A DNA stretch of 64,000 nt from Chondrus crispus (taxonomy: Eukaryota; Rhodophyta; Florideophyceae; Gigartinales; Gigartinaceae). The notes under the pieces are model-generated. The model saw only the letters and a program-made list of their open reading frames with translations, ran no database searches and had not been told where the DNA came from. Location of the stretch: assembly GCF_000350225.1 (NCBI RefSeq), contig NW_005179090.1, positions 228,628 to 292,627 of the forward strand, written 5' to 3'. A program made the translations under genes and the position numbers. Below are positions 18,890-29,543 of the stretch, in pieces. Position 1 is the stretch's first letter. Each line of letters opens with the position of its first letter.

Positions 18890-20757
18890 CTACTGAAGGA
18901 CCTCGGGGTACACTATGTTTCGCGTTGTTTCATTGGACTCTCGAGTGAGGACAGTGACGTTCCCTGGGTGAGTAGTCCTTGATAGTGCGACGTAGAGTTG
19001 ACCGTGCGAGAAGCAGTAATCTCGCAAGTCGAGACCAATGCGGCCACCGAAGGATTGGCCTTGCGCTTTGTTCGTTGTAAGGGCGAAGCACGTGCGAATG
19101 GGGAACTGCGTTCGGGTGAAGCCAGGGATGGGAAAGTTGTCGTCTCCTGGTCCGCAGGGCATTCGAGGAAGAAACAGTCTGTTGCCTTGGTGTGACCCGG
19201 TGGTAACGCGTAAAAAGAGCAGGTTTTTGGTCATGTTCTCGATGACATATCGCGCGCCGTTGACGTGACCGGTAGCGGGATCGAGATTGCGCAGAAGCAT
19301 GACGATGAAGCCTTTCTTGAGCTTGAGCTTGTGGTCTGGTAGAGCAGATCCGGCGGTCAAGGTGTTGAGCATTTCTGTGGGATAGATTAGCGCGTTGGTG
19401 TCTTCGTTCTCGACCTTGTCTGCGATCAAATAAGTTCGACACGGTCCCGGAATCATGTTGCCGATGACCTCGTTGACTTCGTCGAGCGGCCTGTTCTTTG
19501 TGGTGAGTATAACGCGCTTAGTGAGCCAGGCAGGGTCGGCGTGATTGTCTCGAACCCCTTGGAAGACCTTGAGGCATAAATTGCGGATGGTATGCTTGAA
19601 CGCAACGGACTGTGGTAGTGAGATCCATTCCGGGCGCTGTTCGCCGTTAAGTCTGCCTTCCCCGACGCTGAGGAGGAACTCTGGAAAGTTGAGAGCCTCC
19701 ACATCTGCTGCAGGGTCCGCTCAGAGAGCAGCAAGGCCCATGTTCTCGGTAAGGCGCAGGAATCGGCACTCTCGATACAGCGGGGAAGCCTTGACGCACG
19801 CGCTCACGATTTGACCTCGGGACCCGCCCGGAACGACGGGAAGGATTTGTCTAAAGTCTCCAGCGAGCACGAAGAACTTTCCTCCGAAGGGCCGGTCGGT
19901 TTGCATCAAGTCGCGAGGGGAGCGATCTACAGTCTCAATGCAATGTCGATGGCACATGACGATCTCGTCCCATATGATGAGATCGACTTGTTGCAGTGTA
20001 CGACCAGTGTCGGAGTTTGCGGAGAAGCTGCACGTGCTTTCGGCAGATACAGGAATGGGAACCTTGAACACGGAATGAGCGGTGCCTCCACCGTCGAGCA
20101 ACACAGCAGCAACAGCAGACGTAGCGACAGCGATGACTTGCTTACGGCGCGTACGAAGGAAGTCTTGAATGGCGCTGAGCACGAATGTTTTGCCTGTTCC
20201 GCCAGGAGCATCGAGGAAGAAGAGACGACCACTTCTTGTCGGCATAGAAGGTCCCGCCACGGCGCTTGAGGATCCTTGAAGCAATGCAGAGACGGATACG
20301 CCTGGAAGCATGGAGCCCACTATTTCGTCAAAGGCATGGCGTTGATTTGTGTTCAACAGCGGCAACGACGTCTGTAGTCGCTCTTCCCACTGCTGCGCTC
20401 TTGCTTCGTGGGTCTCGATCTCGTTTTGCTGTTCCAAAGCGGGAAGGATGTCATCGGGCAGTGGGAGTCCGAAGTTTGCGAGCGTCCAGTCGGAACGCAC
20501 GGTCAGCAGGGCCTCCTGCACCTCTCGAAGCACGTAAGATGTGGCGTGGTGATCATCGCGAAGCTGCTGTCTTCGAATGGGTTGTCCGCGTGCACGATTG
20601 CGAATATCGGTGAGAAACATGCCCAGGTGGTCGTTCCACAGCGAGAGAGGGTCCGAAGGCTGGCAGTGTGCCAGAATCGTAGCAAACAGATGAGAAAGAG
20701 GAACGAAGCTTGGCCGGAATGAATCCCTCTTGCAAGGCTCTTCCCGCCGGGGTCGCT
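18890..20757 (-). pseudogene. Helitron PIF1-like helicase remnant
   Basis: The C-terminal helicase half of a Helitron Rep/Helicase. The frame opens at about 20757 with the Helitron-type stretch LFATILAHCQPSDPL and has its first ATG at 20620. Motif I is GGTGKTF, motif II is IIWDEIVM, motif III GGKFFVLAGDFRQILPVV, and the end has FALTTNKAQGQSF and GQLYVALSRT as in PIF1 helicases. One in-frame TGA at 19721-19723 splits it; otherwise the frame is continuous. The N-terminal HUH (Rep) nuclease is absent, so the element is truncated and not autonomous. Confidence 0.85.
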
Positions 20758-21306
20758 AAGTACGCGCGCTCCCTTTTCCCTCAGTGCGGTGGTTAGGTTT
20801 CCCAAGCCCTAACGGCACCTACACTGGGTCTTCTTGCAGCCTATATAGTTTGACGGAGGCTGCGTTTGATCTTCGTTGTCGACGTTGAAAACAACGTCAG
20901 TCCGACGTCCGCAGATTGCTCTGCGGAGACCGTTGTTCCGAGCCCGATACTACAACACCAAGAAATGGTGCGCTATCGGATTAGGCTTCCTGCACAGCGG
21001 CAGACTACCACGCTTTACTAAAAGCAAAGCGCAATAGCACCTAGGGACTATCGGGATGCCGTCCAGCAATCCGGTAAACTTTTCGCGGGGAATGCCGTAT
21101 TCAACCCACTAATAAGCCGGCATAGAATCACGATCGCTGCCTTGCCCAGATTCTGGTCACCACGCTACCAGGGAGCCGTCACGTGGTGAAAATTTGCTGA
21201 AGGTCGTTGAACTCGAAAGCCGGTACTGTGCTGCCGACGTGCCGCTATGTAAAAAACGTTTCTATTCGTGCGCGCTTTCGCCTCACCGCCACTTGTCACC
21301 AGGGGC
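20758..21306. other. Non-coding, AT/GC-mixed transposon flank
   Basis: No gene is recognisable. A local inverted repeat lies near 20878-20912 (GTCGACGTT and AACGTCAGTCCGAC). This may be part of the truncated Helitron or of the repeat array that follows. Confidence 0.35.
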
Positions 21307-21680
21307 GCCGCCACGTGTCGCCACTTGTCACCGACACGCTACTGTAGTGCCGCATTGGTGTAACAGTTCGAAATTCAAAGTAAAACTAATTTTACCGCCA
21401 CGTGTCGCCACTTGTCACCGGCACGCTACTGTAGTGCCGCATTGGTGTAACAGTTCGAAATTCAAAGTAAAATTAATTTTACCGCCACGTGTCGCCACTT
21501 GTCACGCCACGTGTCCCCGTGGCGGCCTGGCCTGCGAAAAACCGCCACGTGTCGCCACTTGTCACGCCACGTGTCCCCGTGGCGGCCTGGCCTGCGAAAA
21601 ACCGCCACGTGTCGCCACTTGTCACTCGGGGCGGCCTGGCCGCAGGCCAGGGCGCCCCGCACGTGCCCGCCACTTGTCAC
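21307..21680. repeat. Compound tandem repeat with CACGTG and CACTTG cores
   Basis: Two units of 87 bases start at 21308 and 21395; they are followed by two identical 60-base units (21481-21540 and 21541-21600) and a partial third. Every unit begins with CCGCCACGTGTCGCCACTTG. The 87-base unit also contains GCTACTGTAGTG. The repeated palindromic CACGTG is the core of bHLH/bZIP binding sites, so the array could act as an enhancer, though it may simply be a minisatellite. Confidence 0.9.
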
Positions 21681-21864
21681 CGCGCCGCCGCCCCCGTGCG
21701 CCAATGGCAACGCGGGAGCGCAAGGACATACAGACAGACACACAGACACGGATTTTAGTAGTTGTGGACTCATAATCACCGCATCAGGCAGATCGTTGTT
21801 TTACCTGCGCTGATAATTACATTGGGAAACACCCAATGCTAGCTGCAATGATCTTATATATATA

Positions 21865-24135
21865 CAGTACCGTTCTCACTGGTCTAATTCTGGAAAAGGG
21901 TCAATTCTGGACAATATATTTTTGAGTACCCCGCCTTCGAACCTCTTTATCTCTCTCACACACCCCTCCCCTATCCTTCAATGCCTACCGCCCCTCTCCC
22001 AACTCCCCCATGCTTCCGTAGACAGTGCTCCTGATCGGTGGTGCGAACATGCCGAGCTCCATGCGCGCTCAAACTATCGCACATAACAAAAGGATTGCTA
22101 AAAGAAAAGATGAGCGTATCAGACGGGAAAAAGCATTACAGCTCCTGCAGCGCGGCATCTCTCCAAGGGAAGTGTCCACCCAAAGTGGTGTCACTCGCAC
22201 GACAGTGTATAATATTCGAAAGGCTATCATAGATGGGGACACGCAACAGCTCGCAAAACTGCTCGATCCGGAAAAACACTTCGTAGGCCGTCGCACAGTT
22301 CTCACAAGTGCTGAGCAGAGTCTTGTCGTTCACAAGACTCTCGAAGCAGCTGAGAAAGGTTTTGCTGTTGACTGTTCTCTAATGAAGAGCATTCAGGGCA
22401 AGATAGCGGCAGGAAGAGAAAATGCATTCTCTAACCGCGACCCATCCTCCGACGCCATACGCTCATTCAGATCACGACATAGATAATTGGCCTATAGGGC
22501 ATCCCAGAACGTTTCCATGACAAGGCTAGCCGCAGAGAATCCAACACATATGGGCAGTCTGAAGGAAGTTATTTTGAAACTTCAGAAAGAGTTCCCAGAG
22601 GTCCTCAGAGACCCTCACAAAATATGGAACTGGGATGAAACCGCTGTATGCGGTGAGTACGGTCGTAAAGTCAAGTGCTTCATCTCGTCCAGCAGCAAGC
22701 AGGGCGGTGCACGCTTGGGCATTAGGGATCCCGGTAAGCACTTGACGGCAGGACTTGCTGTCGCAGCATGTGGCAACATAGCGCCCCTTTTTGATAGCCT
22801 CTGGTAAGAAAGTCATGAAATCATGGCGTAAGCCTCTCGATAGGGAGGACTTCACTAATACGAATGGTGTAGTACACTGGTTGTGCAACGAAAAATGGTT
22901 TCCTCATGACGCAGAGCTTGTTGTTACACCACACGGCTCAATCGACAAAGCCGTAATTGTCAAAGCTGTTCATCATATCAATCGACATGCGCGAAAAACA
23001 ATACCACCCCATGAGCATATCCTTCTCCTATTAGACGGACACAGTTCTAGACAGGGCGATGTATAGCTCGAAGAATGCGAGAAGCTTGGAATTTTGGTGG
23101 TCAAGTTGCCTGCTAATACAACCCATCTGTTGCAGCCGTGCGACCAGTCTGTGAATAGAATTTTTCAAAAAACGGTTCGGTCTACACGGGATGAGCTCCT
23201 GATGATCAGCCACATGACGTGGGCAAACTCTGCTTTTAAGATAAAGCTCGCTGTGGCGGGTTATCGCGCGTTGACTCCAGAGATTGCCAGGAAGGCATTT
23301 TATGAGTCTGGATTATGGCCAGTGGATTTTAGGTTTCTTGACCGAATTGCGCCTCGTCAGGCCAGTGATAACCTCAAAGGACCTTTGTGCAGTAGTGTGA
23401 ACACACGAAGTAGTCGGGCAGTTCGTGATTCTCATTTGGGAGAGGTTAGAAATGAGTCGCGCGCCTTTCTAGACAGAATTCGACAATTATCAAACGGCCC
23501 TGGCTCGGCCAGTAATACACTACCAGAGATACAGGTACGTTTGAACGATGAGTTCAATGTCAAAAGTTTGCTTGATGCGCAGGTCTCTCCACCCAAGCTT
23601 GCAAAGACTTCACAACGTGGTCGTAAAGTCAATGCACCCATGGCCGGAGCACAGCGTCTTCAAGCAAGGTCAGAAAAAGGGACCCCAAAGCGAAGACTTT
23701 AGAGTGTCTTCAATTCTGAAAACGCCATTGAACAGAGCACCCCGATACCTATCACAGAGACCACATTTGAAGGGAACAAAGAAACCGTTGTCCAGGTGAG
23801 GACGGTGTTTTCGCGCAAAGGCTGATTGACTTAAAGGGAGACGTTCTGGATGATATTCCAATTGCGTCATGGCGCCCAAGTCCGAAGAAGTGGCAATATC
23901 GGCGGGCAAGGGTGTGTTGAAGACGAGAGAACGGAAGTGGCAGCCTCAGGCCTCGTCGGTTTGTCTCACTATCGATAAGAGTGCTCAACTCCCTGTCCAG
24001 AATTGACCCCTTTTCCCATTTTCCGTCTGTTGACGAGCTCAGGAATGGCAAAAAAAACCTTGGTCTGACTGGTAAAAACGTTGATTTTTGCATTTCTGGA
24101 AAGTGTCCAGAATTAAACCAATGAGAACGGTACAG
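21865..24135 (+). mobile_element. Complete pogo/Tigger-type DNA transposon with TIRs and TA duplication
   Basis: A 2271-base element. The left end reads CAGTACCGTTCTCACTGGT and the right end, on the other strand, CTGTACCGTTCTCATTGGT; the similarity continues for about 30 bases to TAATTCTGGA. TA dinucleotides flank both ends (21863-21864 and 24136-24137), as expected for the Tc1/mariner/pogo superfamily. A second, subterminal inverted pair (AAAAGGGTCAATTCTGGACA near 21894 and its complement near 23994) lies inside. It carries a broken transposase. Confidence 0.88.
22049..23702 (+). pseudogene. Pogo/Tigger-like DDE transposase, broken
   Basis: The start has a helix-turn-helix (REVSTQSGVTRTTVYNIRKA) as in pogo/CENP-B-like transposases. 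The DDE core follows: NWDET (first Asp, about 22630), LLLLDGHSSR (second Asp, about 23030) and LPANTTHLLQPCDQSVN (third Asp, about 23110-23160). Two in-frame stops (TAA 22484-22486, TAG 23064-23066) and one frameshift between 22790 and 22807 break it. All three catalytic acids survive, suggesting fairly recent decay. An ATG at 22049 opens the frame. Confidence 0.85.
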
Positions 24136-24137
24136 TA

Positions 24138-25464
24138 TATATACGGAAGGGGAGGAACCTGTGATCCGAAAGCTGTCGGTTGTTTCACGAGATGCGTTTC
24201 AGGGCAATTCAATGCGTGCGGTGTTTTGCGTCGCCAAGCACTGTCCCTGTTCCCAAATAACCCTCCGAATGGCGTGTGATCTTCACCAATCGTTACGTAG
24301 GCATGAGTTGTGGAGCACTTTCAAGGCACGAACTAATAGCCTGGCAGGATGACAAACTCGGAATAGCCAAGATCTTTCGCTAGCTAAGCCACACAGATTA
24401 AGTACTAATAAATACGACGACATTGGCAACGTGCTTTATAATAGTGTATAGCCAAACTGTGCTTCTTCGTGTAACTGTTTTCGCGCCTCCATATTTCCTT
24501 GGTGTCGTTTCATAGCACTGTAACATGGTCGTCTCTTGTCCTCCAGTTTCGCAATTCTCTTTTGTTTGTCTCAATATTCTGCACGTCTATCGCTGTGTTA
24601 ATGGCCTTCTGAAAAGATACTGATATCGTCAAAAGGTTTTTGCGAATTTAGAGTTGGACAGCGGCTCTTGAATACAATTGCTGGTGCAAAGGAATTTTAA
24701 GGTTTCGCTCTGGCAGCGACGAAGATTTGCTACAGTATCGTTCTGGCGAATTCATCTGAAGAGTCTGAAGGGAGGTATTATCTTTACTGCTACTGAAGGT
24801 CGTTTGGAATGAAGAAGCGACCAGCCTGGAACACCACAGAGCAGAGTGAATATTGTGGTTCCGTGAACTCCGATACCCCCCGATCCCCGAAGGAGCGGGT
24901 GGCCGTCGGAGACTTTATTGCGTCGCGACTACTTGGTCTTCCGGCTACATATTGACTATTATAAAAAATACTTAGACAGCGCAGAAGGGGTAGTTTTTCA
25001 AGAATAGCTAATTGCACTTCGAAAAAATCCATATGCGCAAAGACGCGGCACTTCGCCAAACAGAACGGAATTATGAAACAGTAAAGCCTTTTTCGATATG
25101 ATATCTTTTTACGCAGATACGTCCTTACAAAGACACCGCCTAATACATACTAGGCCTTTTCGACAAATACGTGCATACTGTAGAGATAATGATCGAATCA
25201 CTATGAATCCTTGCCATCACGAAACAAACCTTCTCTTTGCGTAAAGACTGAGATGTTGCGCAAAAGAGTACCCGTTATCATAAATCATATCGAAATGCAG
25301 ATATTCAATTTTTTTACTGAACCCCGCCCTTTTGCGTATGACAGCGACAACAACAATCAAGATACATACAGTACTCAATTCACATAGCAATTACACACCT
25401 ATCGAGCAAACACTCACCAGCACCCTGCTCAACTGCCTTCCGTTTCACAGTTCCTCTCTTCAAT
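24138..25464. other. Transposon-rich non-coding DNA
   Basis: No gene is supported. The left part is the insertion site of the Tigger element. The right part (after about 25230) may be the left end of the following HARB1-type element: GCGTAAAGACTGAG at 25239-25252 resembles the complement of TCAGTCTTTGCGC at 26941-26953, which would be imperfect terminal repeats. Confidence 0.35.
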
Positions 25465-26790
25465 ATGCCGAGATCCCCCATCCGTTCAGGGGCTCGTGTT
25501 ACTTCTGCAAATGATGCTTTCGCAGAGAACATTGACGCAAACAATGCCTTGAGGCTACTCGCCGACGCCGCCGTTGAGCGCGAGGCAATCATAGATGAAT
25601 ATGGCATCGACGCCCTAAAAGAAGACTCAGACGAGGAATGTGCCTCCAGCTCCCCTGTGTTTGATTAATTTTACAGCACAGGAGGTTCTGAGGCAGCCAT
25701 CCAAATGACAAATTTTGATGTAAATGAATTTGGTAAACTGTGGCTTCTGCTACAAGATTATGTTACAAAGTCTTGGAACGTCGGTCGAGGACGGAAGTCA
25801 AAATTTAGTGACAAAGATGTGTTGATGTTCGTGCTAACAGCACTCATGCACGGCGGACAGTGGGACTACCTAGGAAGGCTCTTCGGAATAAGCGGTCCCA
25901 CATTCGAGCGCACCGTTATGAAATTTATCGACGTCGTTAACGAGGAACTTTATGAAGCTCTGTTTCTAAATCTGGGCGAATCCTGGACTATGAAGAGGAT
26001 GATTGAAAGGCAGCAAACATTCAAGACGTTTAAATTTTGCCGCTATGCCACTGACGTCACTTTTCAGCAAGCGTATAGTCCAAGTGGAACTATGGAGGAA
26101 GGTAAAAGGTATTTCAGCGGTAAACATAAGCTTTATGGTTACAAGGTGGAGGTAGCGGTTCTGCCAAACGGTCAGGCAATTGGATGTTCCGATCATTATC
26201 CAGGATCAGTGGCTGACATTGATATTATGAGAAAGATGGAGGAGTTTCATACCGACGCTATGAGCAAGAAAGACGGAGAACTGGACATTGCTGATGTTGG
26301 AATTCTGTGTGACAAGTATGATAATAGCTGGGGTCTACTGGCTGACAAAGGCTATCAAGGATCAGGTGAATTTTTACGGTCCGTTATTCCGAGACGCAAG
26401 TCAATTAATGGACACTTGTCGTTACATGATGAGGCGCAAAACAAGAAGATTTCTTCAGATCGCATTATTGTGGAGAATTTTTTCGGGAGACTTTGCACAA
26501 ATTGGAATATCCTATCAAGCAAGTACAGGTGGGCGGAAAAGAGCTATGATAAGATTTTTGGGATGTGTATCAGTCTTACAAATCTTCATGTCAAGTGGCA
26601 TCCGCTGCGGGCTGCTGATTTGGACCGTCATAACCAGATCAAACCCCGACAGTATGCGATTGGGGAGGAGACTGTCATGAAAAGGAGGCGTGCGCAGGAG
26701 AAATGTCGTGCGAAGCGCCGCCGCCGTCTTGGTCTAGAGCTGTATGCTCTTGATAGGGACAGCGATCGTTATGATTCCGTGCTACAGTAG
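25465..26790 (+). pseudogene. HARB1-like (PIF/Harbinger) transposase, one in-frame stop
   Basis: A nearly complete nuclease of the DDE_Tnp_4 type. The frame starts with ATG at 25465, has one TAA at 25666-25668 and continues from the ATG at 25705 for 361 residues. Catalytic features: CRYATDVTFQQ (Asp), LLADKGYQG (Asp) and RIIVENFFGR (Glu). The C-terminus is basic (RRAQEKCRAKRRRR). The downstream 361-residue part contains all three acids, so a truncated protein could in principle still be made. No Myb-like partner gene is adjacent. Confidence 0.88.
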
Positions 26791-27077
26791 GATATGAGTA
26801 TTCGTGCAGTATTACTGTAATCAACAAGTACAAAAGGGGTACACACCCTCTCATAACAAGTGCTGAATAAATTCCAAATTTCTTCATACGTGTGTAGGAA
26901 TCTGCCGTTTTCGGTAATGACTGAGTCTTTGTGCTTTTTGTCAGTCTTTGCGCACGAAGGTCGCATTTGCCGAGAATATCTACTGTAGCCCCGTCGGCAT
27001 GACCTTCACCTCAATCCTCATCCTCGGCCCCAACCTCCTTCCTCCTTTTTCCCCCCTATCATCTTTTGTCAGCGACC
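26791..27077. other. Spacer with possible HARB1-element right end
   Basis: Three TACTGTA/TACAGTA heptamers lie at about 26783, 26811 and 26975. The end becomes C/T-rich. Nothing else is seen. Confidence 0.35.
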
Positions 27078-27533
27078 ATGGGGCGTGACATCTCGTCCCC
27101 CTCCCAATCCCCGCTCCCAATCCCATTCCCACCCCTCCCACCTCTCGTCCCCTCTCGTTCATTCCGAAAGTCAGCGCACACTGCATCCCCCTTCACATCT
27201 TCTCACCCCTCCCACCATACCATGCCTTGTACAAACTCCTGCGTAGCAATCCTTCCCTCCCGCCAACCTTCCTTCCCCCATCCCCTTTGTCTATTCCTCC
27301 TCCTACTCTCCCTCCGCACGCCCGTCCTTTCCCTCTCGCCTTGCGTCATGAAGCGAGGCTTCCACCTCTGCGAGCTACCATACGATCTGACGGCCTCCCC
27401 GTACGACTACGGGCACCCGGTCGACCTCAACCTCTCGCGCCAGAGCTTCGACGCGCGCCAGGTCCCCCCCTCGGCCTCTGTCCCCCCGGAGGACAACCCC
27501 AGTAGTCGTGCATGGTCAATTGTGTCACCGTAG
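27078..27533 (+). CDS. Hypothetical C/T-rich frame, possibly a gene 5' fragment
   Basis: An open frame of 151 codons from an ATG at 27078. The first part is Pro/Ser-rich low-complexity sequence from a C/T tract. From the internal ATG at 27349 the product (MKRGFHLCELPYDLTASPYD...) looks more protein-like and ends at 27533. No family is recognised. It may be a first exon or a captured gene fragment. Low confidence. Confidence 0.25.
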   Translation: MGRDISSPSQSPLPIPFPPLPPLVPSRSFRKSAHTASPFTSSHPSHHTMPCTNSCVAILPSRQPSFPHPLCLFLLLLSLRTPVLSLSPCVMKRGFHLCELPYDLTASPYDYGHPVDLNLSRQSFDARQVPPSASVPPEDNPSSRAWSIVSP

Positions 27534-27723
27534 CTGGGCTCTTGGTCCTTCTCTTTACTGGTAACGCTGTTTCCCCTTCTGGCACATGTTCCATCATTCT
27601 TCTCTACAGTCTACCTCTTTTCGGTCCTCTTCTTAACGTGTTTCGTTGAATATTTCCTCAGCTCTATCAAACTGCCTCATATCCTACAAAGTCTTCGTCT
27701 TCAACTTCCACATCCCATCCAAC

Positions 27724-27731
27724 TATAAAAA
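27724..27731 (+). promoter_or_regulatory. TATA box candidate
   Basis: TATAAAAA lies 116 bases before the ATG at 27847, inside a C/T-rich leader region. Spacing suits a eukaryotic core promoter for the truncated gene that follows. Confidence 0.45.
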
Positions 27732-27846
27732 CCCACCTCTCCCACCGCCTACCGTTCTCCCTTCTCAACTCCATCACCTCATCTGCAAGCACGCCTGCCT
27801 CGCACTCTCAGCCCCAACTAACACACACAAACCTCGAACTACAAAA

Positions 27847-27966
27847 ATGTCTCCATCCGCAGCCCTCGCCGTGTTTACCCTCTTCGACCTAGCCAAACTC
27901 TCAGCAGCCTCCTTCTTCATCCCCTCGCTGCGCACAAAAACCACGACCGGTGTCCGTGCTGGCTAT
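27847..27966 (+). pseudogene. 5' end of an unrecognised gene cut by transposon sequence
   Basis: An ATG in good context (ACAAAAATGTC) opens a frame that begins MSPSAALAVFTLFDLAKLSA, with a hydrophobic signal-anchor-like start. After about 40 residues the sequence runs into AT-rich transposon DNA that leads to the HARB1-like gene on the other strand. The frame remains open to 28077 but that part is antisense to the transposase tail. No family is recognised. Confidence 0.35.
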
Positions 27967-28013
27967 ATAAAATATAGAATTTACACCGACCTCTCACGTT
28001 CTGGTTTATCACA

Positions 28014-28775
28014 TCAGTTATACCCCGGCTCTATAGTGCTCGCCTCACCAGAACTATCTTCCCCACGATTAAATTGACGTGCAACACGCTGCTTGCGGCG
28101 TGCTCGATACCGCTGCTGTACCATTTTTCGTTTCTTCGCAGTGCTCTCACCGATTTCATACTGCCTATTGCAAAGCTTAGTGTAAAAAATACCATCGCCT
28201 TCACGCAATGGGTGCCATCCAATATGATAGTTGGTAAGTGCAACAGTAAACTGAAATATAGAATCATAGCACGACTCGGACCACCTGAACTTTGAACCGA
28301 TAATAGTCCAAAGCGTACACTGCCGTCCAAAATAATTTTCCACTATCACGAGATCGGATGCCAACTCAGCGTTACTACGCTCTTCATCTAATGTCAAACG
28401 CCCATGCGGTGGTCTCTTCTTAGGATATAGAACACGTAGATTGTCTGCAGCGCCCTGATAACCCTTATCAGTTAGAATTGCCCAATTAAGAGGATACAAC
28501 GTCCTCATGGGCCCATGATCAGGGGCACTGCAGTCCTGCCCCCGCTTCTTGGTGGTGTCGCCGTGAAACCCATCCATCTTGCGGAACATCGTAATGTCCG
28601 ATACGGAACCAGGATCATGAACGGAACACGCCAAGGCGATACCGTTAGGCAAAACCGAAACTTCTGTCTTGTACCCATACATTTTGTGCTTATTGCTGAA
28701 ATACTTCTTCGATTCTTGATGCGTCCCGGTGGGACGATTAGCTTGTTGGAAGGTCAAGTCCGTTTTCGAAAAGGG
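28014..28775 (-). pseudogene. HARB1-like transposase, 5'-truncated
   Basis: The C-terminal two thirds of a PIF/Harbinger nuclease: KTDLTFQQANRPTGT (Asp), AILTDKGYQG (Asp) and LVIVENYFGRQ (Glu), then a basic tail. Homology to the copy at 25.7 kb starts at the first catalytic Asp (about 28765) and no N-terminal domain is found upstream; the frame continues to 28901 with unrelated sequence. It is a different subfamily from its neighbour. Confidence 0.85.
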
Positions 28776-29263
28776 CGGGTGATTTTTAATTAGGCAAGGC
28801 GGCAAAAGTAAAACCCTGGTCTTTACATATTTACCAACGTGGCAGAAAATTACTGTATCTTGTACACGGAGATTCGATCCTCCGTACAGTGTCAATATCA
28901 CACTCCGTTCTGAACAATATCCTCATTTATTGAATCACTACAAATTACGGCACATGTAATTCACATTGTACTTTGTATTATCAGAAATATACAGCCTCTG
29001 CGAAGTTGGTCTACTGTATGCCCTATTGGCTATGTCTTATTGCTGTGGTGTGCCGTACTGTCGTCTAGATGTAACCGTTGTCAATCGAATCACCAATTTT
29101 TCCGTTACACCGGCACGACCTCCGCAAATTTAATTAAAACATATGAAAATATTGACGGTGTCTGCTCATTCAAATTTCCTTTGCATCTGCAAAGAGCCCG
29201 AAGAGCATACGTAGCCACTGTTTCCACCAACCAGCGAACAATGAGAAGGGCTGAACCTTTTTC
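28776..29263. other. AT-rich spacer between transposons
   Basis: No gene is supported. The sequence is AT-rich (TTTAATTAAAAC near 29128) and holds two TACTGTA heptamers (about 28850 and 29012). Confidence 0.4.
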
Positions 29264-29543
29264 TAAGAGCACCCCTAGTGGTTGAGTAAATGAGTAAATT
29301 TTTGATTTTTGGAGATAGATTTAGTCACGAGCAACTCTAGTGTCTAGGTGACAAATGACCTCATATGAGGCCAGTTTTTAGGCGGGTTTTTGCAATTCGA
29401 ATAATTGTAGAAATTTATCGCTACTGTAGTGAAAAGCTTACGACTAGAGTACTAAACGTTGGCAAACCAGAAAACATTCAATTCCGTATCTCAGTCTTCC
29501 CTAATCAACACTTTCGTCCTCCTCTTCCCTAAATTTCTTCAAA

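Noticed and set aside
21307..21680. CRISPR-like array
   Set aside because: The units are direct tandem repeats without unique spacers, in a eukaryotic context.
25239..26953. Terminal inverted repeats of the HARB1 element at 25.2/26.95 kb
   Set aside because: Only 12 of 13 bases match and no TWA duplication could be placed, so it is not annotated as an element border.
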